From Vogesella aquatica (lineage in GTDB: Bacteria > Pseudomonadota > Gammaproteobacteria > Burkholderiales > Chromobacteriaceae), in assembly GCF_028548455.1 (NCBI RefSeq), contig NZ_JAQQLF010000016.1, positions 1 to 64,000 of the forward strand: a stretch of 64,000 bases of DNA, in the 5' to 3' direction. The translations under genes were made by a program, and so were the position numbers. The notes under the pieces are model-generated. The model ran no database searches. It was not told the origin of the DNA and worked only from the letters and a program-made list of their open reading frames with translations. This document shows, in pieces, positions 19,215 through 29,416 of the stretch; position 1 is the stretch's first letter; the number at the start of each line of letters is the position of its first letter.

Positions 19215-20855
19215 ATGCAAAAAAACGCTGGTTTGTCGCTGAAGCGCAGGTTGCAGCTTCAGGTAGTGCTGGTGACAGTAATTCTCTGTGTGCTGGGTGT
19301 ATTGTCGCTGATGCACGAACGCGCCACCATGCTGCAAGACCGTCAGGTCAAAGTGCGCAACCTGGTGGAATCCGCCATGACCGTGGTAAAAGCCTACGAA
19401 GACAAGGCCAGCAGCGGCGCGTTGAGCGAAACCGAAGCCAAGAAGCAGGCGGCCTCGGTGCTGAACGCCATGCGTTACGACGAACGCGAGTACTTTTTTG
19501 CCTTTGATCGCGAGTGGAACTGGGTAGCCCATGGTGCGAAGGCCGCCATGATAGGCAAAAACCTGAACAGCGTGAAAGACGCCGCTGGCGTGCCACTGAA
19601 GCCGCTGTTCGAGCAAGCACTGCAAAGCGGTGGCGGCAAAGGCCTGGCTGCCTACGTGTGGGACAAGCCGGGCTTTGATACCCCGCAGGACAAGATTTCC
19701 TATATCGCCACCACGGCCGGCTGGGGCTGGGTGCTGGGCACGGGCATCTATCTGGACGACGTGCAAGCCGGCTTCATGCAGCAGGCTTATGCTTTGATTA
19801 TTGAAGTATTGCTGGCAGTGGCGCTGGTGGTAACGGTGGGCTACCTGATTCGCCGTAGCGTGATGCAACAGCTGGGCGGTGACCCGGCGCTGACACGCGA
19901 CGTAGTGCACCGCATCGCCCAGGGCGACCTGAACGTGCAGGTACCGTTGGCCGCCGGTGACAAAGACAGCCTGCTGGCTGCCGTTGCCGATATGCAAAAG
20001 CACCTGCGCGAGCTGGTGGGCGGCATTGCCGGTAGCAGCAGTACCTTGTCCGGCATGGCCGGCAATATTGCCGGTAGCGCTGCCGCCGTGGCCAGCAGCT
20101 CGGGCCAGCAAAGCCACGCTGCCACCGAAATGGCAGCGTCCATCGAGCAGCTTACCGCCAGCATCAAACAGATTGCCGAGCTGGCCGAGCATGCCCGTAC
20201 CGTATCGGCCAGCTCCGGCCAGCTGTCCAACCAGGGCGGTGAGGTGATTGCCAGCGCCGTCAGCGAAATGCAGCGCATCAATAGCGCGGTCGATCAGGCG
20301 GCTGGCACCATTGGCGACCTGGTGAGCAAGACGCAAACCATCTCCACCATCATGCAGGTGATCAAGGACATTGCCGACCAGACCAACCTGCTGGCGCTGA
20401 ATGCCGCTATCGAGGCCGCGCGCGCCGGCGAAATGGGCCGTGGCTTTGCCGTGGTGGCCGACGAGGTGCGCAAGCTGTCCGAGCGTACTGCCGCCGCCAC
20501 GCAGGAAATCGCCGGCATGATCAACGAGATTCAGGCGGGCTCCGAAGCCTCGCGCAGCAATATGGAAGAAGCGGTCAACCGCGTGAAAGCCGGCCTGGCG
20601 CTGGCCGAACAGGGCGGCGAGGCCATCCACCAGATCCGCGACAGTGCCAACGGCGTGGTGGGGGTGGTGAAAGACATCTCGCAGGCGCTGGCCGAGCAAG
20701 GCCACGCCAGCGAAGAGATCACCCGCAATGTGGAGCAAATTGCCCAGGCTGCCGCCAGCAACGCCGCCGCCTCCGGCCAGTCGTCGCAGGCCATTGGCGA
20801 GCTGAACGAGCTGACCCAGCGCCTGCGCAGCATGGTGTCGCGTTTTCAGGTGTAA
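19215..20855 (+). CDS. Methyl-accepting chemotaxis protein with single Cache domain
   Basis: 546 aa chemoreceptor. TM1 lies at about residues 13-33. A periplasmic single Cache-type domain ([17 protein letters not shown] and [14 protein letters not shown]) is followed by TM2 at about 191-212, a HAMP region and a long signalling hairpin with [19 protein letters not shown] and [18 protein letters not shown] at the tip. This Cache type often senses small organic acids; the ligand here is unknown. I start it at ATG 19215, preceded by AGGAG. Earlier in-frame ATGs lack a ribosome site. There is no C-terminal CheR/CheB tether pentapeptide (it ends RFQV). It stands alone with terminators on both sides. 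Confidence 0.92.
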   Translation: MQKNAGLSLKRRLQLQVVLVTVILCVLGVLSLMHERATMLQDRQVKVRNLVESAMTVVKAYEDKASSGALSETEAKKQAASVLNAMRYDEREYFFAFDREWNWVAHGAKAAMIGKNLNSVKDAAGVPLKPLFEQALQSGGGKGLAAYVWDKPGFDTPQDKISYIATTAGWGWVLGTGIYLDDVQAGFMQQAYALIIEVLLAVALVVTVGYLIRRSVMQQLGGDPALTRDVVHRIAQGDLNVQVPLAAGDKDSLLAAVADMQKHLRELVGGIAGSSSTLSGMAGNIAGSAAAVASSSGQQSHAATEMAASIEQLTASIKQIAELAEHARTVSASSGQLSNQGGEVIASAVSEMQRINSAVDQAAGTIGDLVSKTQTISTIMQVIKDIADQTNLLALNAAIEAARAGEMGRGFAVVADEVRKLSERTAAATQEIAGMINEIQAGSEASRSNMEEAVNRVKAGLALAEQGGEAIHQIRDSANGVVGVVKDISQALAEQGHASEEITRNVEQIAQAAASNAAASGQSSQAIGELNELTQRLRSMVSRFQV

Positions 20856-20913
20856 GTTTTAGCCTGCATTGATTAACTGGCGTGTGTAGGTACGTGTCCT
20901 GCCCGCCACGGCA

Positions 20914-20965
20914 GATAAAAGGTTGGCCGCATTCCTGTCACAGGGCATGCGGCCAACCTTTTATC
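20914..20965. terminator. Bidirectional terminator built on an inverted pair of the dispersed 10-mer
   Basis: A perfect 18-base stem (20914-20931 with 20948-20965) contains GTTGGCCGCA on one arm and TGCGGCCAAC on the other, flanked by AAAA and TTTT. The loop itself holds CCTGT / ACAGG. It lies between the convergent chemoreceptor and monooxygenase genes. Uptake sequences paired as terminators are well known in Neisseria. Confidence 0.9.
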
Positions 20966-21081
20966 TTGATTTGTCAAACCGTGCCGGCAGGGACACCCTG
21001 CTGGGCCCGGTTTTTCGCGCATTGCCGCCGCTTGCCAGGCGCCGCTACATAACAATAGCGTTAACAGGCACTGATGCCGGA

Positions 21082-21378
21082 CTAGGCTTGGATTGCAGTC
21101 ATTTTGATCACCCGTGCAGGACCTGCCCGGAAAGTAGGGCTAAGGGCATCGGCAGCAATCATATGCGCGGTGACATCGTGTGCATCAAGCGCACTTTGAG
21201 TAGCCCATTTTTCAAGCAGCACAAATCTATTTTCGTCAGCAGCATCCGAGAATAGCGTGTACTGCAAACACCCCGGCTCGGCGTCAACTAATGGCTTAAG
21301 TTTCCTGTACAGATCAAGCTGGGCATCGCGTTGCCTGGGGATCACTTCAATCATGACGACTAGGCTCACTGCTTCCAT
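21082..21378 (-). CDS. Antibiotic biosynthesis monooxygenase (ABM) family protein
   Basis: 98 aa, the size of one ABM ferredoxin-like domain (YgiN type). MIEVIPRQRDAQLDLYRKLKPLVDAEPGC and FVLLEKWATQSALDAH are the expected beta-alpha pattern with the conserved W in the EKW block. Members act on quinols or other aromatics without cofactors, usually as dimers. The substrate cannot be told here. AAGGATG upstream supports the start at 21378. It has no operon partner. Confidence 0.75.
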   Translation of the reverse strand: MEAVSLVVMIEVIPRQRDAQLDLYRKLKPLVDAEPGCLQYTLFSDAADENRFVLLEKWATQSALDAHDVTAHMIAADALSPTFRAGPARVIKMTAIQA

Positions 21379-21657
21379 GGCTCATCCTTGGGCTGTCGGT
21401 TTGTCTCCAGCTAGCAATGCTACGCACGTAGCTGATGGATCCTTATGGAAGCATGCGGTGATTTATCCATGCAATATTGATATCAGTTTGGCTTGGAAAT
21501 AATGCACTAGTCGTGAGCAGCGTGGACAACGCCCGCGTGGCGTCACCCACCCGCTGCCGTGATGATGTGGGTATCAGCCACCTGCACCTGCACGTGCCCG
21601 ATGGCCAAGCTCTGCGTGTCAGCAAGCAGGTGGGCAGTGGCGTTGCCCACCGTGTTT

Positions 21658-23184
21658 TTACGCGGTTGCGTGGCCGTTGCGTTGCGCCGCACGGCGGTGC
21701 CATAGCCCCCAGCCACCGGCAACTAGCAGCAGCGCGGCGCATAGCAGCAGAACCGGCGCGTTGCCGTGGCGCATATACGGTGTCAGGCCGCTATGGCCCT
21801 GTACCGTGGCCAGCAGCGTCTGGCGCGTGTCCGGCGCGGCAGCGGCGATCAGCTCGCCGCGGTGGTCGATGGCAGCAGTCATGCCGGTATTGGTGGCGCG
21901 CAGCATGGGGCGGCCGGTTTCCAGCGCCCGCGCCTGCGACAGCTGCAGGTGCTGGCTCATGGCGTTGCTTTTACCAAACCACGCCAGGTTGCTGACGTTG
22001 GCCAGCACGGTCGCGTTGGCTGCCGGGCCGATCAGCTCTTCGCCAAAGCCGTCTTCGTAGCAGATATTGAACGCAACCTTTTGCTGGCCGATGGTCAACG
22101 GCGGCTGCGCCGCACCGCCGGGGGTAAAGCCGGACAGCGGCATGCGCAGAAACTGGTAGATCCAGCTGGTGATGGCGGGCAGCGGGATGAATTCGCCAAA
22201 CGGTACCAGGTGGTTTTTCGCGTAGTAGTCCTGCGTGGGCTGGTTCAGTGCGATAACGGCGTTCAGGTAGCCACGGCCATCCGGCGTGCGGCGCGGGATG
22301 CCGGCGACCAGTGCGGTCTTTTTACGGTCGGCTACGCCGTTGATCATGGTGAGGTAGCCGGAGGGCAGGTCGTCCAGGAAGACGGGTAGCGCGGTTTCCG
22401 GTAGCAGGGTCAGCTCGGCCTGCGGCGCTTGCACCACCATGCGGTAGTAGGTGGCCAGGGTAAAGTCGAAGGTGGCCGGGTCCCATTTCAGCGCCTGCGG
22501 GATATTGCCCTGCAGTAGAGCCACGCGCAGTGGGGCGCCGGCAGGCGTGGTCCAGCTTTGTTGCTGTAGCCAGCCGCTGCCGCCCCACAGCGCCAGCAGC
22601 AAGCCGCCCAGAGCCGCGCGCCTGGCAATATGCAGGCTGGCCTGCGGCAGCAGCGCCAGCACGCCGGCGCTTAGCGCTACCGCCAGGGTAACGGCGTGGA
22701 TGCCGCCTACCGGTGCCAGGCCGGCGAGCGGGCTTTCGGTAATCTGGCTATAGCCGATGGCGCCCCAGGGGAAGCCGGTAAATACCCAGCTGCGCAGCCA
22801 TTCGCCCAGTGTCCACGCCGCGGGGAACACCACCAGCCAGCGCACGGCAGGTAGATGGTGCATGCGGGCGGCCAGCCAGGCGGCCAGGCCGGGGTAGAGC
22901 GCCAGGTACATGGGCAGCAGCAGGGTCATGCCGCCAGCCAGCAGCGAGGGCATGCCGCCAATATCGTGCAGGCTGATGTAGATCCAGTAGAACTGGCTGG
23001 TGTAGGCGGCTACGCCCCACACCCAGGCCAGGCCAAAGGCGCGCTGCGGCCAACGTTGTACCAGCAGGATCAGCGCCGCCAGCGCCAGCAGGGCCACCCA
23101 GTACAGGCGGTAGGGGGCAAAGGCCAGTACGGTGCTGGCCCCGGCCAGCGCGGCCAGCAGCAGGGTGAGTGCGTGACGCAGCAT
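21658..23184 (-). CDS. lnt: Apolipoprotein N-acyltransferase
   Basis: 508 aa inner-membrane enzyme that adds the third acyl chain to lipoproteins, the last step of their maturation. The N-terminal half is a bundle of about six membrane helices and the C-terminal half is a nitrilase-like periplasmic domain. The catalytic triad is visible: Glu in LLPETALP, Lys in YAKNHLVPFGEF, Cys in NICYEDGFG. Substrates encoded in this window include Pal, CpoB, ApbE and the 25.5 kb lipoprotein. It lies one base after corC, at the end of the miaB-lnt run. Confidence 0.95.
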   Translation of the reverse strand: MLRHALTLLLAALAGASTVLAFAPYRLYWVALLALAALILLVQRWPQRAFGLAWVWGVAAYTSQFYWIYISLHDIGGMPSLLAGGMTLLLPMYLALYPGLAAWLAARMHHLPAVRWLVVFPAAWTLGEWLRSWVFTGFPWGAIGYSQITESPLAGLAPVGGIHAVTLAVALSAGVLALLPQASLHIARRAALGGLLLALWGGSGWLQQQSWTTPAGAPLRVALLQGNIPQALKWDPATFDFTLATYYRMVVQAPQAELTLLPETALPVFLDDLPSGYLTMINGVADRKKTALVAGIPRRTPDGRGYLNAVIALNQPTQDYYAKNHLVPFGEFIPLPAITSWIYQFLRMPLSGFTPGGAAQPPLTIGQQKVAFNICYEDGFGEELIGPAANATVLANVSNLAWFGKSNAMSQHLQLSQARALETGRPMLRATNTGMTAAIDHRGELIAAAAPDTRQTLLATVQGHSGLTPYMRHGNAPVLLLCAALLLVAGGWGLWHRRAAQRNGHATA

Positions 23185-23185
23185 G

Positions 23186-24022
23186 TCAGCTAGGCTTGGC
23201 GGCGCGCCGCTCTACCAGCAGGGCGTGCAGGCGGCGGCTGTCGGCGCGGATCACGGTAAAGTGCCAGTCGTCCAGCTGCAGACCCTCGCCACGGGTGGGC
23301 ACGTAGCCCAGGTTGGCCATCACCAGGCCGCCGACGGTGTCGACTTCGTCGTCGGGCAGGGTGCTGTCGAAGAAGGTGTTGAAGTCGTCGATGGCGGTGG
23401 TGGCGCGTACGCGGTAGCGCCCGCCGCGCACCGGCACGATATCGTCTTCTTGTTCTTCCAGGTCGTGCTCGTCGTCGATCTCGCCCACGATTTCTTCCAG
23501 CACGTCTTCGATGGTCACCAGGCCGGACACGCCGCCGTATTCATCCACCACGATGGCCATATGCGTTTTGCTGGCGCGAAAGTCGCGCAGCAGCGCATTG
23601 AGCGGTTTGCTTTCCGGCACGAACACCACCGGGCGCAGGACCTTTTTCACGTCGAAGGCGTCGGGCTGGTGAAAGTAGTGCAGCAGGTCTTTGGCCAGCA
23701 GGATGCCTTTGATGTCGTCCTTGTCGTCGCCGATCACCGGAAAGCGCGAATGCCCGGTTTCGATGAGCTGCGGCAGCCATTTCTCGATGCTGTCTTCCAG
23801 CTTCAGTACGGTAATCTGGCTGCGCTGCACCATCACGTCGCGCACGCTTTGCTCCGAGAACGACAGCACGCCTTCGATCATGGACAGCGCCTCGGCGTCC
23901 ATCAGGTTGCGCTCGAAGGCGGCGTGCAGCTGCTCGCGCAGCTCTTCGCGGTCTTCCGGCTCGTGGGTAAAGCGGTTTAGCAGGCGGTCAAACCAACTGG
24001 CGGGTTTACTGGGGTCGTCCAT
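23186..24022 (-). CDS. corC: CBS-domain protein CorC/YbeX
   Basis: 278 aa. An N-terminal segment without membrane helices is followed by two CBS domains (VRDVMVQRSQITVLK; HMAIVVDEYGGVSGLVTIED) and a C-terminal CorC/HlyC transporter-associated domain. CorC is linked to Mg/Co efflux, and YbeX also to ribosome metabolism, in line with its place beside ybeY and ybeZ. It lies 8 bases after ybeY and is probably co-transcribed. Confidence 0.93.
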   Translation of the reverse strand: MDDPSKPASWFDRLLNRFTHEPEDREELREQLHAAFERNLMDAEALSMIEGVLSFSEQSVRDVMVQRSQITVLKLEDSIEKWLPQLIETGHSRFPVIGDDKDDIKGILLAKDLLHYFHQPDAFDVKKVLRPVVFVPESKPLNALLRDFRASKTHMAIVVDEYGGVSGLVTIEDVLEEIVGEIDDEHDLEEQEDDIVPVRGGRYRVRATTAIDDFNTFFDSTLPDDEVDTVGGLVMANLGYVPTRGEGLQLDDWHFTVIRADSRRLHALLVERRAAKPS

Positions 24023-24030
24023 AGGTGGGG

Positions 24031-24520
24031 TCAGGTTTTCTCTGCGGCGTAAGGGTCGTCATAGCCTAACTTGGCGAGGATGGCGGTTTCAAGCGCTTCC
24101 ATGATGTTGGCCTCGTCGTCCTGCTCGTGGTCAAAGCCCTGCAGGTGCAGCATGCCGTGTACGGTGAGGTGGGCGTAGTGCGCATCCAGCGTCTTGCCTT
24201 GCTCGGCGGCCTCGCGGGCGACCACCGGGGCACAGAATACCAGGTCGCCAAACAGTGGCATGCCCGCCACGGTGTCGCCTTCGTTCAGCGCGAAGGACAG
24301 CACATTGGTGGCGTAGTCCTTGCCGCGGTAGTCGTGGTTCAGCTGGCGGCCTTCGGCCTCGTCTACCACCAGCAGCGATACCTGCGCCTGGCGATGCTGG
24401 CGTTGCAGGGCGGCCTGGCACCAGCGGCGCCATTGTTTGCCGTCCGGCAGCGGCTGTTCGCTTTCCAGGCGGTCTTCCAGGGTCAGGTCCAGCCGTGCGG
24501 CCAACCTTTGCAGGAAGGAG

Positions 24521-24540
<20 letters not shown>
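24031..24540 (-). CDS. ybeY: Endoribonuclease YbeY
   Basis: 169 aa. YbeY takes part in 16S rRNA 3'-end maturation and in quality control of 70S ribosomes. The zinc-binding motif is complete: HLTVHGMLHLQGFDHEQDD with three histidines. The start overlaps the end of phoH by 20 bases. One exact copy of TGCGGCCAAC (24496-24505) falls in codons reading Arg-Leu-Ala-Ala with AGG, TTG and GCA, which are unusual for this gene. Confidence 0.95.
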
Positions 24541-25485
<945 letters not shown>

Positions 25486-25489
<4 letters not shown>

Positions 25490-25833
25490 GGACGCTTTGC
25501 TGTAGTTGGCGGGCATTGGCGCTGGCGCTGCAGGCTTTGCAGGCGGGCCAGCCTTTCTTCCAGGGCCTGGATGCGGTCATCGTCGGCGCGCGGGGTGCCT
25601 ACCGGCAGGCCAAAGCCCACGCCGATGCTACCGTGGCTACCTACCGCGCCGCCCAGGCCGATGTTCAGTGTAACCGGCGCCCGCAAGTTTGTGCGCTCGC
25701 GGCTCAGCACCAGGCTGGTGTCGGCCACGGCTTGTGCCAGGCCGGCGCAGTCCAGCGTGGCGGGGTCGGGCTGCTGCAGGCTGGCACAGGCGGCCAGTAG
25801 CAGGCAGGCAATCAGGGGCAGGGTGCGTGGCAT
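25486..25833 (-). CDS. Small putative lipoprotein of unknown function
   Basis: 115 aa. Signal peptide MPRTLPLIACLLLAAC with a lipobox (LLAAC) predicts lipid attachment at Cys16. The mature part has a Gly-rich stretch (GLGGAVGSHGSIGVGFGLPVG) and a short coiled-coil-like C-terminus (DRIQALEERLARLQSLQRQR). No family is recognised. It is translationally coupled to ybeZ by an ATGA overlap and sits in the conserved miaB-ybeZ gap, so it is probably a lineage-specific insertion in the operon rather than random sequence. Confidence 0.7.
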
Positions 25834-25880
25834 GGTGGCTCCGGTAGCGGCCGGGCAGTACGCTGCCCGGCTGGCCTGGC

Positions 25881-27215
25881 TCAGACGGTTTCCGTGGTGA
25901 GGATTTCGCCGCCCAGCGAGTGCGGGTTGGCTTCGGTAATCACCACGTCTACCAGCTGGTTGATCAGCCGTGGCTGGCCGACAAAGTTCACCACGCGGTT
26001 GTTGGCGGTGCGGCCTGCCAGCATGCCGGGGTCTTTTTTGGAGATGTTTTGCACCAGCACGCGCTGTACGGTACCCAGCATGCTCTGGTTGATCTCGAAA
26101 CCGCGCGCTTCGATCACTTCGTTCAGCGCTTCCAGGCGGCGCACCTTTTCCTTGTGCGGGGTATCGTCGGTGAGGTTGGCCGCAGGCGTGCCCGGGCGCG
26201 GGCTGTAGATGAACACGTAGCTGAAATCAAACGCCAGGTCTTTCACCAGCTTGAGTGTTTGTTCGAACTCGGCCTCGGTTTCGCCGGGGAAGCCCACGAT
26301 AAAGTCGGACGACAGGCACAGGTCGGGGCGGATGGCGCGCAGCTTGCGGATGATGGATTTGTATTCCAGCGCGGTGTAGCCGCGTTTCATGGCGCTAAGT
26401 ACGCGGTCGGAGCCGCTTTGCACCGGCAGGTGCAGGTGCGATACCAGCTTGGGCAGGCGCGCGTAGCAGTCGATGATGCGCTGGCTGAACTCGCGCGGGT
26501 GGCTGGTGGTAAAGCGCATGCGCTCGATGCCGGGGATCTCGTGCACGTATTCCAGCAAGGTGGCAAAGTCGGCGATGTCGCCGTCGGCCATGGCGCCACG
26601 GTAGGCGTTCACGTTCTGGCCCAGCAGGGTGATTTCTTTCACGCCCTGCAGCGCCAGGTTGGCGATTTCGGTGAGCACGTCGTCAAACGGGCGCGACACT
26701 TCCTCGCCGCGGGTGTAGGGCACCACGCAGAACGAGCAGTATTTGGAACAGCCTTCCATCACCGACACCATGGCGGCGGCGCCGTCTACCTTGGCTGGCG
26801 GGATGTGGTCGAATTTTTCGATTTCGGGGAAGGAAATATCCACCTGCGAGGTGCCGCTTTGCTGGCGGCTCTTGATCAGCTCGGGCAGGCGGTGCAGGGT
26901 TTGCGGGCCGAAGACGACGTCTACATACGGCGCGCGCTTCACGATGGTGTCGCCTTCCTGGCTGGCCACGCAGCCGCCCACGCCGATAATCAGGTTGGGG
27001 TTGGCTTCTTTTAGCGGGCGAATACGGCCCAGGTCGGAAAACACCTTTTCTTGCGCTTTTTCGCGCACGCTACAGGTATTGAACAGGATCACGTCGGCTT
27101 CTTCCGGGTTTTCCGTCTTGATCATGCCCTCGGTACTGCCCAGTACGTCTACCATTTTGTCCGAGTCGTACTCGTTCATCTGGCAGCCGAATGTCTTGAT
27201 GTAAACCTTTTTCAT
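25881..27215 (-). CDS. miaB: tRNA-2-methylthio-N6-dimethylallyladenosine synthase
   Basis: 444 aa radical-SAM methylthiotransferase that converts i6A37 to ms2i6A37 in tRNAs reading UNN codons. The auxiliary cluster cysteines lie in [21 protein letters not shown] and [11 protein letters not shown]. The radical-SAM cluster is [22 protein letters not shown] domain closes the protein. It heads the minus-strand run to lnt; 47 bases separate it from the lipoprotein gene. Confidence 0.97.
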   Translation of the reverse strand: MKKVYIKTFGCQMNEYDSDKMVDVLGSTEGMIKTENPEEADVILFNTCSVREKAQEKVFSDLGRIRPLKEANPNLIIGVGGCVASQEGDTIVKRAPYVDVVFGPQTLHRLPELIKSRQQSGTSQVDISFPEIEKFDHIPPAKVDGAAAMVSVMEGCSKYCSFCVVPYTRGEEVSRPFDDVLTEIANLALQGVKEITLLGQNVNAYRGAMADGDIADFATLLEYVHEIPGIERMRFTTSHPREFSQRIIDCYARLPKLVSHLHLPVQSGSDRVLSAMKRGYTALEYKSIIRKLRAIRPDLCLSSDFIVGFPGETEAEFEQTLKLVKDLAFDFSYVFIYSPRPGTPAANLTDDTPHKEKVRRLEALNEVIEARGFEINQSMLGTVQRVLVQNISKKDPGMLAGRTANNRVVNFVGQPRLINQLVDVVITEANPHSLGGEILTTETV

Positions 27216-27309
27216 GCTGGTATCTGCAAAAAAGAGAAGGCCAGCTCACACCGGCCGCTTGTTTGGCGGGGGCGTTTTTGCTGGCGAATGAATAGCTTGC
27301 GCGAGTTTA

Positions 27310-28503
27310 TCACATCGCGCCGGCAGCAGCAGCGGGCGGGCCGGCGCGGCGCAGTGCCAGGCGGAACAGCAGCGGGTTCAGCAGGATGGACAATATCGCC
27401 CCGGCCATGATCAGCGCATGCCCGCGCTCGGGCAGCAGCTGCAGGCTCAGGCCCAGGTTGGCCAGGATGAACGAGAACTCGCCGATCTGCGCCAGGCTGG
27501 CGGCCAGCAGCCAGCGCTCGCCGCGTGGCTGGCGCAGCAGCGCCATCAGTAGCCAGGCGGCCAGGCCTTTGCCCACGATAATGATGGCCAGCGTGGCCAG
27601 CACGGCGGCGGTATCGGTAATCAGCACGCGCGGGTCGAACAGCATGCCCGCGGCCACGAAGAACAGCACCGAAAACGCATCGCGCAATGGCATGGCTTCT
27701 TCGGCAGCGCGGTGGCTGAACGGCGAGCCGGCCAGCACCGTGCCGGCAAAGAAGGCGCCCAGCGCAAACGACACATCGAACAGCGCGGTAGCACCGTAGG
27801 CTACCCCCAGCGCAGTGGCCAGCACGCCCAGGCGGAACATTTCGCGGCTGCCGGTGTAGACGATTTTTTCCAGCATCCACGGGATGGCTTTCTGCCCCAC
27901 CAGCATCATCACCGCCACAAAGGCGGCCACCTTGCCCAGCGTAATCAGTATTGCCTGCAGCGAGTCGCCCAGGTTGGCCGCAGCGCTGCCGGCCAGTGCC
28001 GGAATCAAGACCAGCGCCAGAATGGTGGCCAGGTCTTCGCTGACCAGCCAGCCTACCGCTACCTTGCCGACCGGGGTTTCCAGCTTGTCATGTTCTTCCA
28101 GTGCCTTGAGCAGTACCACGGTGCTGGCTACCGCCAGCGCCATGCCAAACAGCAGGCCCTGCGGCACGCTCCAGCCCAGCAGTACGCCCAGGCCGCAGCC
28201 CAGGGCGATGGCCACCGCGATCTGGGCAAAAGCGCCGGGTAGTGCAATGCGCCGCACCGCCCACAGGTCTTGTATGGAAAAGTGCAGCCCCACGCCGAAC
28301 ATCAGCAGGATCACGCCCAGCTCGGCCAGCTCGGCCGCCAGGTGGCCATCGGCCACAAAACCCGGGGTGAAGGGGCCTACCAGAATGCCGGCAGCCAGAT
28401 AGCCCAAGAGTGGCGGCAGGCGCAGTTTGAGCGCCACGGCGCCCAGCAAAAAGGCGGTGACCAGTGCGCCGACCAGCGTGGTAATCAGTGGGGTTGCATG
28501 CAT
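27310..28503 (-). CDS. Monovalent cation:proton antiporter, CPA2 type, without regulatory domain
   Basis: 397 aa, nearly all membrane (about 11-12 helices), of the KefB/RosB/YbaL type. PPLLGYLAAGILVGPFTPGF and LMFGVGLHFS are the family N-terminal blocks, and FVAAGMLFDPR lies late. Relatives such as YbaL carry a C-terminal TrkA-N (RCK) nucleotide-binding domain and reach about 550 residues. Here the protein stops right after the membrane part (RRAGPPAAAAGAM), so K+ or Na+ exchange would lack that control. Ion specificity is not visible. Confidence 0.85.
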   Translation of the reverse strand: MHATPLITTLVGALVTAFLLGAVALKLRLPPLLGYLAAGILVGPFTPGFVADGHLAAELAELGVILLMFGVGLHFSIQDLWAVRRIALPGAFAQIAVAIALGCGLGVLLGWSVPQGLLFGMALAVASTVVLLKALEEHDKLETPVGKVAVGWLVSEDLATILALVLIPALAGSAAANLGDSLQAILITLGKVAAFVAVMMLVGQKAIPWMLEKIVYTGSREMFRLGVLATALGVAYGATALFDVSFALGAFFAGTVLAGSPFSHRAAEEAMPLRDAFSVLFFVAAGMLFDPRVLITDTAAVLATLAIIIVGKGLAAWLLMALLRQPRGERWLLAASLAQIGEFSFILANLGLSLQLLPERGHALIMAGAILSILLNPLLFRLALRRAGPPAAAAGAM

Positions 28504-28698
28504 GTTTTCTCCCTGTCCATTGTCGTTTTGTGGTCGCCAGCACGGCTGCGCCTGCGGGCGGGGCGGCAGGGCGTAGCTGGCCTGTGGGTGCCGGGCCTGG
28601 CTGGCGGCTATTTAAAGATAGAAAGTCTGGCGGCGGCAGAGTTCACCGTTTGGGCATAATCCATCGAATTTGTTTTACTTAATGGGGTGGCTAGCAAC

Positions 28699-28719
28699 AT
28701 TCAATTTCTACTATTGAAT
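28699..28719. promoter_or_regulatory. LysR-type operator-like dyad upstream of the DUF2061 gene
   Basis: ATTCAAT (28699-28705), 7 bases, ATTGAAT (28713-28719): a T-N11-A type interrupted palindrome in an AT-rich stretch. A further TTCAATAG half site follows about 25 bases downstream. It lies in the 263-base divergent gap between the antiporter and DUF2061 genes. No LysR gene is next to it. Confidence 0.4.
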
Positions 28720-28766
28720 TAAAATAACTATCATCACAACAAGTTCAATAGCTGCTGGGGTGCATC

Positions 28767-28997
28767 ATGATCAAGACCATCACCTTCGCCATCTGTCATT
28801 TCACCGTGGCGTTCAGCGTGGCCTATCTGCTCACCGGCAGCTTTGGCATGGCCAGCCTGCTGGCCCTGGTCGAGCCGCTGGTGAATACCGTGGCGTACTA
28901 CTTTCATGAAAAAGTATGGGACCGTATCCGGGCCAGAAAGGGCGCCGTGCCGGATACCGCTACCGCCGGGCATGGCGGGTTGCTGCATCGCCACTAG
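28767..28997 (+). CDS. DUF2061 membrane protein
   Basis: 76 aa with two hydrophobic helices. MIKTITFAICHFTVAFSVAY and PLVNTVAYYFHEKVWDRI match the DUF2061 family, whose function is unknown. The C-terminal tail is short, polar and His-containing. It is monocistronic with its own terminator. Confidence 0.82.
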   Translation: MIKTITFAICHFTVAFSVAYLLTGSFGMASLLALVEPLVNTVAYYFHEKVWDRIRARKGAVPDTATAGHGGLLHRH

Positions 28998-29027
28998 GGG
29001 CTTTTGTTACCTCATTTGCCTGCCTGT

Positions 29028-29069
29028 CACCCTCTTGCGATACACATCGCCAGAGGGTGTTGTTTTTTG
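29028..29069 (+). terminator. Long-stem terminator after the DUF2061 gene
   Basis: CACCCTCT (29028-29035) pairs with AGAGGGTG (29052-29059), with an inner stem GCGAT / ATCGC separated by one mismatch. TTGTTTTTTG follows. The rest of 28998-29347 shows no gene. Confidence 0.85.
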
Positions 29070-29347
29070 TGGCATCGCCGTTGTGTTGTCACCGTGTTTT
29101 GCTACCTCGCCGTGTTGCACTGCGGTGTTGGCGGCGGGCCAGGCTTGCTGCCGTGGCCTGGCAGGATTTGTGCACTGCAACTACAGCGCCAGGGCGCTGA
29201 ATGCTGCTGCGCATGCTAACGCGCTGCTTTGCTGATTGATGATGGCATATTCAATGCTTTTCTGTAGTGCAGGGCTTACATTTTTTGCGTTTTTCTCTTT
29301 CCTGCCGCTAGCTCTGTGCGCTAGCATTCGCGCTGGCTGATGACGTT

Positions 29348-29366
29348 TTAGCTAAACGTTAGCTAA
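29348..29366. promoter_or_regulatory. LacI-family operator candidate upstream of the rbs operon
   Basis: TTAGCTAAACGTTAGCTAA is a near-perfect dyad centred on ACG, with two palindromic TTAGCTAA words 11 bases apart. The central AAACGTT is typical of LacI/GalR-type operators and recalls the Cra site. It lies 51 bases before rbsK. The likely ligand is the LacI-family protein encoded at 34275-35285. Confidence 0.6.
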
Positions 29367-29389
29367 CAGATAACGCGGTTTGCCACAGG

Positions 29390-29399
29390 GTTGGCCGCA
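29390..29399 (+). repeat. Dispersed 10-mer GTTGGCCGCA, intergenic copy before rbsK
   Basis: Exact copy. The 17 bases CCACAGGGTTGGCCGCA here also occur in the intergenic copy ending at 49217. Confidence 0.8.
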
Positions 29400-29416
29400 G
29401 GCAGGAGACAAGCGCG

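Noticed and set aside
19185-20738. 517-codon minus-strand open frame opposite the chemoreceptor
   Set aside because: It mirrors the Ala/Gly/Leu-rich repeats of the receptor and has no ribosome site or domain.
21379-21657. Possible short gene or pseudogene between the ABM gene and lnt (plus-strand frame from 21477)
   Set aside because: The frame runs on into lnt antisense sequence and shows no family pattern. I see nothing supportable in these 279 bases.
28998-29347. Possible small gene in the gap between DUF2061 and rbsK
   Set aside because: The open frames are Cys-rich and low in sense-codon quality, without ribosome sites. Only the terminator and operator are supported.
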